Origin: Oscillospiraceae bacterium
Lineage (GTDB): Bacteria; Bacillota; Clostridia; Oscillospirales; UBA929
DNA length: 9,921 bases
Assembly: GCA_009784085.1 (NCBI GenBank)
Contig: WRCJ01000057.1
Coordinates: forward strand, 1-9,921
Reading direction: 5' to 3'
The position numbers were made by a program, and so were the translations under genes. Below the pieces are notes generated by a model. It was not told where the DNA came from. It ran no database searches and saw only the letters and a program-made list of their open reading frames with translations. Every line of letters starts with the position of its first letter. The first letter of the stretch is position 1. This document shows positions 1 to 6,692 of this stretch, one piece after another.

Positions 1-9
1 CCACAATAC

Positions 10-30
10 AAAAAGCGCCCCGAAAGGCGC
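10..30 (-). terminator. Rho-independent terminator with UUCG loop
   Basis: Read on the minus strand, the bases 30 to 15 form GCGCCU, a UUCG loop and GGGCGC: six base pairs including one U-G closing pair, followed by five T (14 to 10). It lies about 150 bases beyond the kinase stop codon and directly after the small RNA described next, so it ends that RNA. It may also end read-through transcripts from the larE-pdxY unit. The upstream bases 31 to 49 can form a helix that shares part of its 5' arm, which would allow termination to be regulated. Confidence 0.8.
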
Positions 31-102
31 GATTCTCCCACAATCCGCGTCTTTCGCCTAGAGCCGTACCCGGGTCTCAGCGTCAGAGGAATTTCTATCT
101 TT
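10..102 (-). ncRNA. unassigned structured small RNA or riboswitch-like leader
   Basis: A promoter at 109-138 and a strong terminator at 10-30 enclose about 90 nt with no credible reading frame. Two local helices are visible on the minus strand. GAG-A-CC pairs with GGCTC around a 7-nt CGGGTAC loop (region 64-81). CGC-G-GATT pairs with AATCGCG (positions 49 to 28) with one bulged G. The second helix uses bases 28-30, which are also in the 5' arm of the terminator, so the two cannot form together; this is the usual layout of a transcriptional attenuator. I compared it by eye with T-box, TPP, glycine, ykkC/guanidine, fluoride, c-di-GMP, ZTP and SRP RNA hallmarks and could not place it. It could be a trans-acting small RNA instead, because no gene is visible before the window ends. 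Confidence 0.5.
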
Positions 103-108
103 GATTTC

Positions 109-138
109 AGTGTAACACATCGGAATCGGGTTTGTCAA
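109..138 (-). promoter_or_regulatory. sigma-A type promoter for the small RNA
   Basis: The minus strand reads TTGACA (138-133), 18 bases, then TACACT (114-109). The -35 is a perfect consensus and the -10 matches four of six. It lies downstream of the kinase stop codon, so transcription would start near 102 and run into the terminator at the window edge. An imperfect 12/13-base tandem repeat (157-168 and 169-181, core TACATCAG) sits between the kinase stop and this promoter. Confidence 0.65.
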
Positions 139-180
139 CTACTACACGAGGAAAAATACATCAGGATCTACATCAGTGAT

Positions 181-1029
181 CTACTCCATCAGGAGCTGCC
201 CGTAGTCGGCCAGGATGGATTCGAAGCGGACGCCCATATGGGGCGGCGTGCCGTCCGCCGCGGTCAAGCGAATGGCCGCGCAGGTGCAATCGACCGCTAT
301 CCGGACCGCCTCATGGAGGGGCCTGCCGCGCATCAACGCGCCCAGCAAAAACGACCCGAAGACATCCCCGGTTCCGTGGTATAAGCCGGGGATGCGATCT
401 TCCATGCAAAAATCGATCTGCCCTGTGGACACGTCCAGGCAGGCGGCGCCCAAGTCGTCCGCCCCGAAGCACACGCCGGTCAGCACGACCTGACGGGCGC
501 CCAGCCCGGCCAGCGCGTGAAGGAGATCGACGGCGTCCCCCCGCGCCATGGGGCCGTCGGCAAAGGGTCGCCCCAGCATAAAGGCCGCCTCGGTGCGGTT
601 GGGGATAATGATGTCGGCGTGGCTGCAGAGCTTAGCCATGCCCCTGACATGATCCATGGTGAAACGGCTGTACAACGCCCCGTTGTCCGCCATGACCGGA
701 TCCACCATGATGAGGGTCCCTGGTGTGCGGAACATCGCGAAGAGATCCCGTACGATGCCGATTTGGTCGATCGAACCCAGATAGCCGCTGTACAATGCGT
801 CAAAATGGATCTTTTCCTTTTTCCAGTGCGCGGCTATGGGCCGCATGTCTTCGGTCAGATCCCGGAAGGTGAACCCCGTAAAGCCGCCCGTATGCGTGGA
901 CAAGACCGCCGTGGGCATGACCGCGCATTCCACCCCTGCCGCCGAGATAATGGGCAACGCCACCGTAAGCGAGCACTTGCCCACCCCCGAAATATCATGG
1001 ATCGCGGCAACCCTCTTCAAAAGCTGCAT
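181..1029 (-). CDS. pdxY: PdxY-like pyridoxal/pyridoxamine kinase
   Basis: Cytosolic PfkB/ribokinase-superfamily kinase of about 282 residues that phosphorylates pyridoxal or pyridoxamine with ATP in B6 salvage. Visible family features: the N-terminal IHDISGVGKCS stretch (residues 10-20), the substrate-side TAVLSTHTGGF segment (40-50), the VDPVMADNG motif (109-117), NRTEA (144-148), and the ATP/anion-hole HGTGD motif (218-222) with Asp222 as the expected catalytic base. The length is normal for the family. I chose ATG 1029 because GGAGG lies 7 bases upstream; an earlier in-frame ATG at 1047 would place that ribosome site inside the gene. The start is about 14 bases after the larE stop codon, so the two are probably co-transcribed and translationally coupled. 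A role in a different hydroxymethyl-heterocycle salvage cannot be excluded, but the match to clostridial pyridoxamine kinases is close. No terminator lies directly after the stop. Confidence 0.88.
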   Translation of the reverse strand: MQLLKRVAAIHDISGVGKCSLTVALPIISAAGVECAVMPTAVLSTHTGGFTGFTFRDLTEDMRPIAAHWKKEKIHFDALYSGYLGSIDQIGIVRDLFAMFRTPGTLIMVDPVMADNGALYSRFTMDHVRGMAKLCSHADIIIPNRTEAAFMLGRPFADGPMARGDAVDLLHALAGLGARQVVLTGVCFGADDLGAACLDVSTGQIDFCMEDRIPGLYHGTGDVFGSFLLGALMRGRPLHEAVRIAVDCTCAAIRLTAADGTPPHMGVRFESILADYGQLLME

Positions 1030-1043
1030 AAAAACCCCTCCAT

Positions 1044-1835
1044 TCATTCACTCATGTTGCCTGTCCGGTAGCCCATCAGATCCAACGCGACATACGCAAA
1101 CCCCCATTGCCGGAAGGCGGTGTATATCCCCTCCCTGAGCGTCCGGTCGCGCAAAATGCCAAAACCCTCCTGGTCGGTTTCGATGCGGGCGATGCCGCCG
1201 TGAACCCGGACCCGCACCTGGCCAAAGCCCCTATCCAGCAAATACTGCTCGGCCTTGCCGACAAGGGACAGCCGCTCGGCGGTAATGCGCTCCCCATAAG
1301 GGAAACGGGTCGCCAAGCAGGCAAACGGCTGTTTGTCCCAAGTGGCAAGACCCCTCTCCCGGGACAAGGCGCGGATATCTTCTCGGGACAGCCCCGCCCG
1401 GCGGAGGGGGCTCAGGATGCCATGCTCCCGGAGTGCCGCCATCCCGGGACGGTCGTCCTCGTCGTCGTCGGTGTGGGATCCTTCCGCGATATGGGGGATG
1501 CCTATCTCGTTCACTATCGCCCGTATCTTCGTCATCATCGCGCTTTTGCAGAGGTAGCAACGGTTGGCGGGGTTGTCCGCGAACCCTTCGATGCCCAATT
1601 CGTCCAAATCGGCAAACATATATCGAATGCCTGCCGCCTCGCAAAAGTCAGCCGCCCCGCGCCACTCGCGCTCCGGGAAGGAACGCAACCGCACCGTCAC
1701 TGCCATCGCCTTGTCGCCCAAGACATCAAAGGCCGAACGCAACAGGAAGGTGGAATCGGCGCCGCCGGAAAAGGCGACAGCCACGCTGCCCAGCGACCGC
1801 AAGATTTGTTTCAGCAGTTCATATTTCTCATGCAT
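1044..1835 (-). CDS. larE: LarE-type ATP-dependent sulfur transferase, three-cysteine form
   Basis: PP-loop ATPase of the LarE family, which adenylates a carboxylate and transfers sulfur; in lactate racemase systems this makes the thiocarboxylates of the nickel-pincer cofactor. Visible: PP-loop SGGADSTF (residues 23-30), NPANRCYLCK (88-97) and QPFACLATRFPYG (169-181). Cys173 aligns with the sacrificial Cys176 of the Lactobacillus plantarum enzyme. The extra pair Cys93 and Cys96 gives the three-cysteine pattern reported for LarE proteins that hold a [4Fe-4S] cluster, so this copy may be catalytic rather than sacrificial (inference). Length (263 residues) is normal. ATG 1835 gives the N-terminus typical of homologues (MHEKYELLKQ); ATG 1841 and GTG 1874, the latter with AAGG 7 bases upstream, are alternatives. 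No larA, larB or larC is in the window, so the acceptor is unknown. It is the first gene of a unit with pdxY. Confidence 0.85.
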   Translation of the reverse strand: MHEKYELLKQILRSLGSVAVAFSGGADSTFLLRSAFDVLGDKAMAVTVRLRSFPEREWRGAADFCEAAGIRYMFADLDELGIEGFADNPANRCYLCKSAMMTKIRAIVNEIGIPHIAEGSHTDDDEDDRPGMAALREHGILSPLRRAGLSREDIRALSRERGLATWDKQPFACLATRFPYGERITAERLSLVGKAEQYLLDRGFGQVRVRVHGGIARIETDQEGFGILRDRTLREGIYTAFRQWGFAYVALDLMGYRTGNMSE

Positions 1836-1915
1836 GGCCATGGCCGCCCGCAGCCCCCCATCTCCCAAACCCACAAGGGCGCCTTGATAATAAGCCGCCT
1901 CTCTCTGAACGCCTT

Positions 1916-1944
1916 ATTATACAGCATGTCCATGAAATGATCAA
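1916..1944 (-). promoter_or_regulatory. promoter of the larE-pdxY unit
   Basis: The minus strand reads TTGATC (1944-1939), 17 bases, then a perfect TATAAT (1921-1916). Transcription would begin near 1909, giving a leader of about 35 nt to GTG 1874 or about 75 nt to ATG 1835. It is divergent from the SLH-gene promoter, with roughly 80 bases between the two -35 boxes. Confidence 0.7.
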
Positions 1945-1970
1945 TCCCTCATTTCCCTCACTTCCCGGAT

Positions 1971-1992
1971 GGAGGAACAAGGAGGAACAAGG
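1971..1992. repeat. short tandem repeat, GGAGGAACAA twice
   Basis: The 10-base unit GGAGGAACAA occurs twice head to tail and is followed by a further GG. It lies between the two divergent promoters. The unit resembles a ribosome-binding site, but no plausible start codon and reading frame follows it, so it is recorded only as a duplication in the intergenic region. Confidence 0.7.
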
Positions 1993-2010
1993 TGCCAATT
2001 GCAGACAAAT

Positions 2011-2041
2011 TGTACAATATTTCTTGACAATATATAGTACA
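2011..2041. promoter_or_regulatory. operator-like dyad over the SLH-gene -35 box
   Basis: TGTACAATAT (2011-2020) and ATATAGTACA (2032-2041) are inverted repeats with nine of ten positions complementary, separated by 11 bases. The -35 box TTGACA lies inside the spacer and reaches the dyad centre. A protein bound here would block RNA polymerase, so repression is the simplest reading. No regulator gene is present in the window to identify the ligand. A second smaller dyad (CAATT 1996-2000, AATTG 2008-2012) overlaps its left edge. Confidence 0.45.
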
Positions 2042-2052
2042 TATGATATGAT
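2024..2052 (+). promoter_or_regulatory. promoter of the SLH-protein gene
   Basis: TTGACA (2024-2029), 17 bases, then TATGAT (2047-2052): a near-consensus sigma-A promoter in a markedly AT-rich stretch. Transcription would start near 2059, leaving about 87 nt of untranslated leader before ATG 2146. GGAGAG upstream of that ATG serves as ribosome site, with a rather long spacing of 8 to 10 bases. Confidence 0.78.
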
Positions 2053-2145
2053 CAAATAGATATTTCACAAGATCGAAATCTCAAGTCACCAACCGGTCAC
2101 AGACAAAATAGATTCAAATCCTAAAAATAGTGGAGAGTGGTTTAG

Positions 2146-3597
2146 ATGAAAAAAATGAAATTTACCTTATCCTACGTGCTCGCCCTTGCCTTGACAATCG
2201 GGCTGATCCCGGCGGCGCTGGCTGTGTCGTTAGATTCTTTCACCGACATTTCCGCGTATATGCCATCCAAAGAACACATGTTCCGCTATATCATTGAAGA
2301 GAAAGGGGTGATATCCGGAAGCACTTCCACGCTCTTGAATCCGACTGAGGTGCTGGGGCGAGGTCAGGTTCTATATGTTTTGTGCAAGGTTTTTGGGATC
2401 GATTTATCCAACGAAACCGTAGACACCCCGTTTACCGATGTCTCGCCGAGCGCATACTACGCCAAGGCAATTAGCTGGGCATATAACCAGAATCCGAGGA
2501 TAGTCGTCGGTACGTCAGCGACGCTGTTTAGGCCCACAACAGCGATGATACGGCAGGATTTCTGTGTCTTATTTTCCAGATTTTGTGCCAACCGCGGGAT
2601 CACATTGCCCAATAACGGCTCGACGTTCGTATTTTCCGACGACAGTTCCATCAACGCATATGCAAAAGACGCTGTATACCAGCTCAATAGGGCAGGCATT
2701 TTGAATGGCGATGGCAAAGGGGCGTCCTTGCCAGGGAAGAACATACCCAAAGTGGCACTGATAGAGCTATTGTATAACTATTATGTGCCTGTATCGGAAA
2801 GGGAAAAGAACCCGGCTTCGGCCATCAACATGACATTTACCGAGGCGTTGGAAATGAGCGACAGTATTATCATTGGAGAGTATCTGTCATCCGCAGAGAC
2901 AGATTGGGGGGCAATTCATTGCCAGTTCAAGGTAAAAAAGGTGCTGCGCGGCGAAGTACCCGAGGAAACGATCCATATGGTTGTTTACGGGGGAACACCT
3001 TACGCTACCGGGGATGACCTGTATGTGACAGGTGGCGAATATATCCTTGTCATGAACAGAAATGACTCTTTGTTCTACGAATATCCGAGATATACCCCGA
3101 TAGGCGATATCTTTATTCCGTTGGAAGATATCGGCAAAAGCACCATGTATGGAAAGGAAATACGAGAGATTGCCGATAAAGATATAGCGTACATAGAGGC
3201 TTTTATCAACGATATCGCAGCGCCTTCGATCCAAGAGGGTCAGCGTTACACATCAGCGACAGATTATCCGACTATCGTCAAAGAAACTGATCTCATCCTG
3301 AAAGTTACAATAAAGAATCTGGAGATCGAGGGAGTTGCCGCCAACTCAAACACCTATGTGTGTAGCGTGACGCAGAATATCAATGAGGGTTCATTCGTTG
3401 CGATAGGAGAAAGCCAAGATATTCTTATCACTGTCATAAAGGGCAGCGTGGAAGTAGGGAAATCTTATATCGTTATGGTGAATAGAATCGGCGAGTCCTC
3501 CCCTATTTACACGCAATCTTCCTTGCGAAGCATCGTTTCGCTGGACGATGAAGCAACGGTTGCGGAGATTTATGAGCTTTGCAACGCTAACAGGTAG
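2146..3597 (+). CDS. secreted SLH-domain protein with duplicated C-terminal domain
   Basis: 483-residue exported protein. Residues 1-26 are a signal peptide: a lysine-rich start, a hydrophobic core and AxA cleavage at ALA-V. Three SLH modules follow: about 32-84 (FTDIS start), 96-147 (FTDVSPSAYYAKAI) and 162-212 (FSDDSSINAYAKDAV). Such triplets anchor proteins to cell-wall polymers, so the protein should sit on the cell surface. The rest is not a domain I can name. It seems to hold two related units, about 232-330 and 374-470. Each has a short beta segment after an acidic residue (SDSIIIGEYL; TDLILKVTIK), then a mid-unit segment ending in a basic residue plus Gly (VLRGE; VIKGS), then a Gly-initiated VMNR or VMVNR strand and a terminal acidic segment (FIPLED; VSLDDE). 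It may be a netrin/TIMP-like OB fold, but this is a guess from pattern only. The gene is more AT-rich than its neighbours and stands alone with its own promoter, which may indicate transfer or a different expression class. Confidence 0.85.
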   Translation: MKKMKFTLSYVLALALTIGLIPAALAVSLDSFTDISAYMPSKEHMFRYIIEEKGVISGSTSTLLNPTEVLGRGQVLYVLCKVFGIDLSNETVDTPFTDVSPSAYYAKAISWAYNQNPRIVVGTSATLFRPTTAMIRQDFCVLFSRFCANRGITLPNNGSTFVFSDDSSINAYAKDAVYQLNRAGILNGDGKGASLPGKNIPKVALIELLYNYYVPVSEREKNPASAINMTFTEALEMSDSIIIGEYLSSAETDWGAIHCQFKVKKVLRGEVPEETIHMVVYGGTPYATGDDLYVTGGEYILVMNRNDSLFYEYPRYTPIGDIFIPLEDIGKSTMYGKEIREIADKDIAYIEAFINDIAAPSIQEGQRYTSATDYPTIVKETDLILKVTIKNLEIEGVAANSNTYVCSVTQNINEGSFVAIGESQDILITVIKGSVEVGKSYIVMVNRIGESSPIYTQSSLRSIVSLDDEATVAEIYELCNANR

Positions 3598-3619
3598 CCG
3601 CAAAAGGCCGTAAAATCAA

Positions 3620-3649
3620 TTGACAAGAGGGCATGGCGTTTGGTAGAAT
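3620..3649 (+). promoter_or_regulatory. promoter of the acyl-CoA synthetase unit, with dyad
   Basis: TTGACA (3620-3625), 18 bases, then TAGAAT (3644-3649). Transcription would start near 3656 and give a leader of about 55 nt. An inverted repeat AATTG (3647-3651) / CAATT (3659-3663) and an overlapping GTAAC (3651-3655) / GTTAC (3664-3668) straddle the -10 end and start site and could be an operator. No terminator is evident after the SLH gene, so some read-through into this unit is possible. Confidence 0.68.
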
Positions 3650-3709
3650 TGTAACGCGCAATTGTTACCACAGCAAGAAGCGGAAGAAGATAAAGAGGAG
3701 GAACGATCC

Positions 3710-5347
3710 ATGCCCATTACGGAAATCCTGGCGCGAAACGCAGCGCAATATGGCGCGGATGTTGCGTTGGTCGAAGTCAACCCGGATAAGCCGGAGACGC
3801 GGCGCGTCACATGGCGCGAGTATGAACTCATCGAGCCGGAAAATGCGCTGCCCTACCGGTGCGAAATCACTTGGAGCGTTTTTGACGAAAAGGCGAACCG
3901 GCTCGCCAACCTGCTGATCTCCCGAGGGGTGCGCCGGGAGGACAAGGTCGCCGTGCTGATGATGAACTGCCTGGAGTGGCTGCCGGTGTACTTCGGCATA
4001 CTCAAGGCAGGGGCCATCGCCGTGCCCTTGAACTTCCGATACACGTCGGACGAGATCAGTTACTGCGTCAAGTTGGCCGAGGTAGACGTGATGATCTTCG
4101 GACCGGAGTTTATCGGGCGCGTGGAGGCAATAGCGGATCAACTGCCGCCCCAGCTGGCCCTCCTCTTCTGCGGCGCCGAAGCTTGCCCCAGCTTCGCGGA
4201 GAGCTATGCGGAGCTGACGGCCGATTGCTCCTCTGCCCCGCCAGATGTCAAGCTTTCCGACACAGACCTGGCCGCCATCTATTTTTCGTCGGGTACCACC
4301 GGGTTCCCCAAAGCCATCCTGCACAACCATGCGGCGCTGATGCATTCCTGCCGCGTGGAGCAGGCGCACCACCGGCAGACCCGCGAGGACGTGTTCCTGT
4401 GCATCCCGCCCCTGTACCACACCGGTGCCAAGATGCACTGGTTCGGTAGCTTCCTCGTGGGCGGGAAGGCTGTTCTGCTCCGCGGCGTCGAGCCAAAGTC
4501 TATCCTGGAGACCATCTCCCGCGAGAAATGCACCATCGTGTGGCTGCTGGTGCCTTGGGCGCAGGATATCCTTTTGGCTATCGAGCGCGGCGATGTCCAG
4601 CTCCCCCACTATGAACTTGATCAACTGCGGCTCATGCACATCGGCGCCCAGCCCGTGCCGCAGAGCTTGGTGCGCCGGTGGCTGGATGTGTTCCCCCACC
4701 ACCAGTACGACACCAATTATGGGTTATCGGAATCTACCGGCCCCGGATGCGTACACTTGGGGATCGAGAACACCCACAAGGTCGGCGCTATCGGCATCCC
4801 CGGCTATGGGTGGGAATGCAAAATCGTCGACGAAAAGGGCGGGTTCGTCGCGGACGGCGACGTGGGCGAGCTGTGCGTCAAGGGCGTCTGCGTCATGTTG
4901 TGCTACTATAACGACCCCAAAGCGACAGAGGAATCCCTCAAGGACGGCTGGCTGTACACCGGCGACATGGCGCGCCGAGACGAGGATGGCTTCATCTTCC
5001 TGGTCGATCGCAAGAAGGACGTCATCATCACCGGCGGCGAGAATATCTACCCCGTGCAGATCGAGAACTTCCTCGCCGCCCATCCCGGCATCAAGGACGT
5101 GGCGGTCATCGGCCTCCGTGACGACAGGCTGGGGGAGATCTCCTGCGCCATCGTCGAGGGCAAGCCGGGCATCTCGCTCTCGGAAAAGGACATCAACGAG
5201 TTTTGCCGCGTGTTGCCGCGCTACAAGCGCCCGAGGAAAATCATATTCGCGCCGGTACCCCGCAACGCGACGGGCAAAATTGAAAAGCCAAAGCTGCGCC
5301 ACATGTACGGCGCCGACCAGGTCGTCGCCGCCCAAACCACGCAATAA
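3710..5347 (+). CDS. acyl-CoA synthetase (AMP-forming), substrate unknown
   Basis: 545-residue member of the ANL adenylate-forming superfamily, which activates a carboxylic acid with ATP and then joins it to CoA. Motifs in order: P-loop YFSSGTTGFPK (191-201); YGLSESTGPG (337-346) of the adenine pocket; YTGD (416-419) with the ribose-binding Asp; DRKKDVIITGGENIYP hinge region; and the C-terminal PRNATGKIEK with catalytic Lys523. All core residues are intact. The start at ATG 3710 is fixed by AGGAGG (3696-3701) eight bases upstream; the longer frame from TTG 3662 has no such support. The N-terminus has two TW segments (TWREYE and TWSVFDEKAN) around a short insert, a form I associate with clostridial acyl-CoA ligases. 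The next gene is an OFA-type transporter, which suggests uptake and activation of the same carboxylate. The sequence alone does not tell fatty, aromatic or short-chain acids apart. Confidence 0.88.
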   Translation: MPITEILARNAAQYGADVALVEVNPDKPETRRVTWREYELIEPENALPYRCEITWSVFDEKANRLANLLISRGVRREDKVAVLMMNCLEWLPVYFGILKAGAIAVPLNFRYTSDEISYCVKLAEVDVMIFGPEFIGRVEAIADQLPPQLALLFCGAEACPSFAESYAELTADCSSAPPDVKLSDTDLAAIYFSSGTTGFPKAILHNHAALMHSCRVEQAHHRQTREDVFLCIPPLYHTGAKMHWFGSFLVGGKAVLLRGVEPKSILETISREKCTIVWLLVPWAQDILLAIERGDVQLPHYELDQLRLMHIGAQPVPQSLVRRWLDVFPHHQYDTNYGLSESTGPGCVHLGIENTHKVGAIGIPGYGWECKIVDEKGGFVADGDVGELCVKGVCVMLCYYNDPKATEESLKDGWLYTGDMARRDEDGFIFLVDRKKDVIITGGENIYPVQIENFLAAHPGIKDVAVIGLRDDRLGEISCAIVEGKPGISLSEKDINEFCRVLPRYKRPRKIIFAPVPRNATGKIEKPKLRHMYGADQVVAAQTTQ

Positions 5348-5388
5348 ACAATGATAAAATTTTATACCAGTGATAAGGAATCAGCTAT

Positions 5389-5421
5389 AGAGAAGGAGAA
5401 GGAGAAGGGGAAGGGGAAGGG
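5389..5421 (+). repeat. polypurine hexamer tract before the transporter gene
   Basis: 33 consecutive purines made of GGAGAA units followed by GGGGAA units and a final GGG. It lies 41 bases after the synthetase stop and ends five bases before the CTG that is the likely transporter start, so it supplies several overlapping ribosome-binding sequences. Hexamer tracts can change length by slippage; gain or loss of whole units would alter the spacing of the upper sites but not a frame. Confidence 0.75.
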
Positions 5422-5426
5422 TACGT

Positions 5427-6686
5427 CTGAAAGTAAATCAAATCGAGCGCTGGCTGCGGCTGGTGTTCTCCATCGTTGTTTTGCTGTTTGCCGGCGTCAT
5501 CTATGCATGGTCGTTTTTGAGCGCGCCGTTTAAAGTGGGATTTCCTCCCGAGCTGCTGTTTAACGCGGAATTCGGTTGGGACAAAGGGGCGCTCAGCCTC
5601 AATTACACGTTGTCCATTGTGTTTTTCTGCATTGGCGGGTTCCTGTCGGGGCTGCTGAGCAAAAAGACCTCGCCCCGTTTTCGGTGCCTCGTCTCCACGG
5701 CGCTGCTCTTTACCGGTTTTTTCATCACCTCGCGCTTGGACGGCAGCAGCATTGTACCGCTCTATCTAGCCTACGGCATCATGTCTGGCCTTGGGATTGG
5801 CTTTGTGTACGCGACGGTCATCGGTCTCACGGCCGCGTGGTTCCCGGACAAGCCGGGCTTGTGTTCCGGGCTGATGCTCATGGGTTTCGGATCGACCTCG
5901 CTGATCGTCGGCAGCGTGGCGACTTCGCTTTTTCACATGGAGTCCTTTGGGTGGCGGAACACCTATCTCATGCTGGCCATCATCATGGGCGTCGTGTTTG
6001 TCGCCGCGGCATTTATCCTCCGCCCGCCCCGGGAAGGCACGGTGTTTCCCCATCGCCGCGTAAAAAAATCCGCCGCCGCCGCGCCCGTTGCCGTCGCCCA
6101 AGACTACACAGCCCGCAAAATGGCGAGGCGCCCGTCCTTTTGGAAGCTCTTTACCGTGATGACCCTGATCGCGGCCACAGGTTCGGCGGCTATCTCGAAC
6201 GCCACCGATATTTTGCAGGAAATCAAGCTGGACTGGTCGACAGCCGCCATGATATTGCTGATGTTCAACGGATTGGGGCGCCTTGCCCTGGGCGCCGTCT
6301 TTGACGCTTTCAGCATTCGCCGCGTCCAATATTTTGTCAGCATCATCGCCCTGCTGGCGCCCCTCGTCGTAATAGCCGGCCTACTGACCCAGTCGATCCC
6401 CCTCGGCGTCGCAGGGTTGAGCCTGTGTTGCTTCTCCTACGGGTTCGCGCCGACCATGTCGTCCGTGTTTTCCATGAAGTTTTACGGCCCGAAGAATTTC
6501 GCCAGAAATTTCAGCATCTTGAACCTGATTCTCATCCCCGCGCCCTTCGCGGCGTTGCTGGCCGGTTCCCTGTTCGAAGCAAGCGGCGGCGTTGCCAACG
6601 GCGGGAGCTTCCTCATGCCCTTTGTCATTTTGACCTGCGCCGCCGCCCTTGGATTTGTCCTCAATCTTACGGTCAAGAAAGCGTGA
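5427..6686 (+). CDS. MFS transporter, OFA (oxalate/formate antiporter) type
   Basis: Integral membrane carrier of about 419 residues with 12 predicted helices. The first helix carries the GVIYAWSFLSAPF signature and is followed by FGWDKGALSLNYTLSI and an FFCIGGFLSGLLSKK loop, typical of OFA-family carriers for small organic anions such as oxalate, formate or other monocarboxylates. YGIMSGLGIGFVYATVIG and AAWFPDKPGLCSGLMLMGFG fit helices 4 and 5 and the loop between them. The start is uncertain. Homologues begin with a few polar residues and RWL before helix 1; that segment (ERWLRL) is present here but in frame only with a CTG at 5427. The first standard codon is GTG 5463, which has no ribosome site and trims the N-terminus. 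A purine-rich SD-like tract ends just before the CTG. It follows the acyl-CoA synthetase and ends six bases before the proposed desulfurase start. Substrate is inferred only from family and neighbour. Confidence 0.82.
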   Translation: MKVNQIERWLRLVFSIVVLLFAGVIYAWSFLSAPFKVGFPPELLFNAEFGWDKGALSLNYTLSIVFFCIGGFLSGLLSKKTSPRFRCLVSTALLFTGFFITSRLDGSSIVPLYLAYGIMSGLGIGFVYATVIGLTAAWFPDKPGLCSGLMLMGFGSTSLIVGSVATSLFHMESFGWRNTYLMLAIIMGVVFVAAAFILRPPREGTVFPHRRVKKSAAAAPVAVAQDYTARKMARRPSFWKLFTVMTLIAATGSAAISNATDILQEIKLDWSTAAMILLMFNGLGRLALGAVFDAFSIRRVQYFVSIIALLAPLVVIAGLLTQSIPLGVAGLSLCCFSYGFAPTMSSVFSMKFYGPKNFARNFSILNLILIPAPFAALLAGSLFEASGGVANGGSFLMPFVILTCAAALGFVLNLTVKKA

Positions 6687-6692
6687 TCCCTT

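Noticed and set aside
10..138. Second T-box or known riboswitch at the left edge
   Set aside because: No UGGN/T-box sequence, no AG bulge or specifier loop, and no hallmark of the other classes I compared; kept as an unassigned structured RNA.
1107..1940. Long plus-strand frame opposite larE
   Set aside because: Shadow of the minus-strand LarE gene, which has full family motifs; low-complexity translation with no recognisable domain.
3665..4702. Long minus-strand open frame opposite the acyl-CoA synthetase
   Set aside because: It is an antisense shadow of a GC-rich gene with all expected motifs on the plus strand; its translation shows no family resemblance and it has no ribosome site.
5351..5533. 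Small frame starting ATG 5351 and encoding a Lys/Glu/Gly-rich peptide of 60 residues
   Set aside because: Its sequence is mostly the translated polypurine tract, its 3' third overlaps the transporter out of frame, and it has no good ribosome site. A leader peptide is possible but unsupported.
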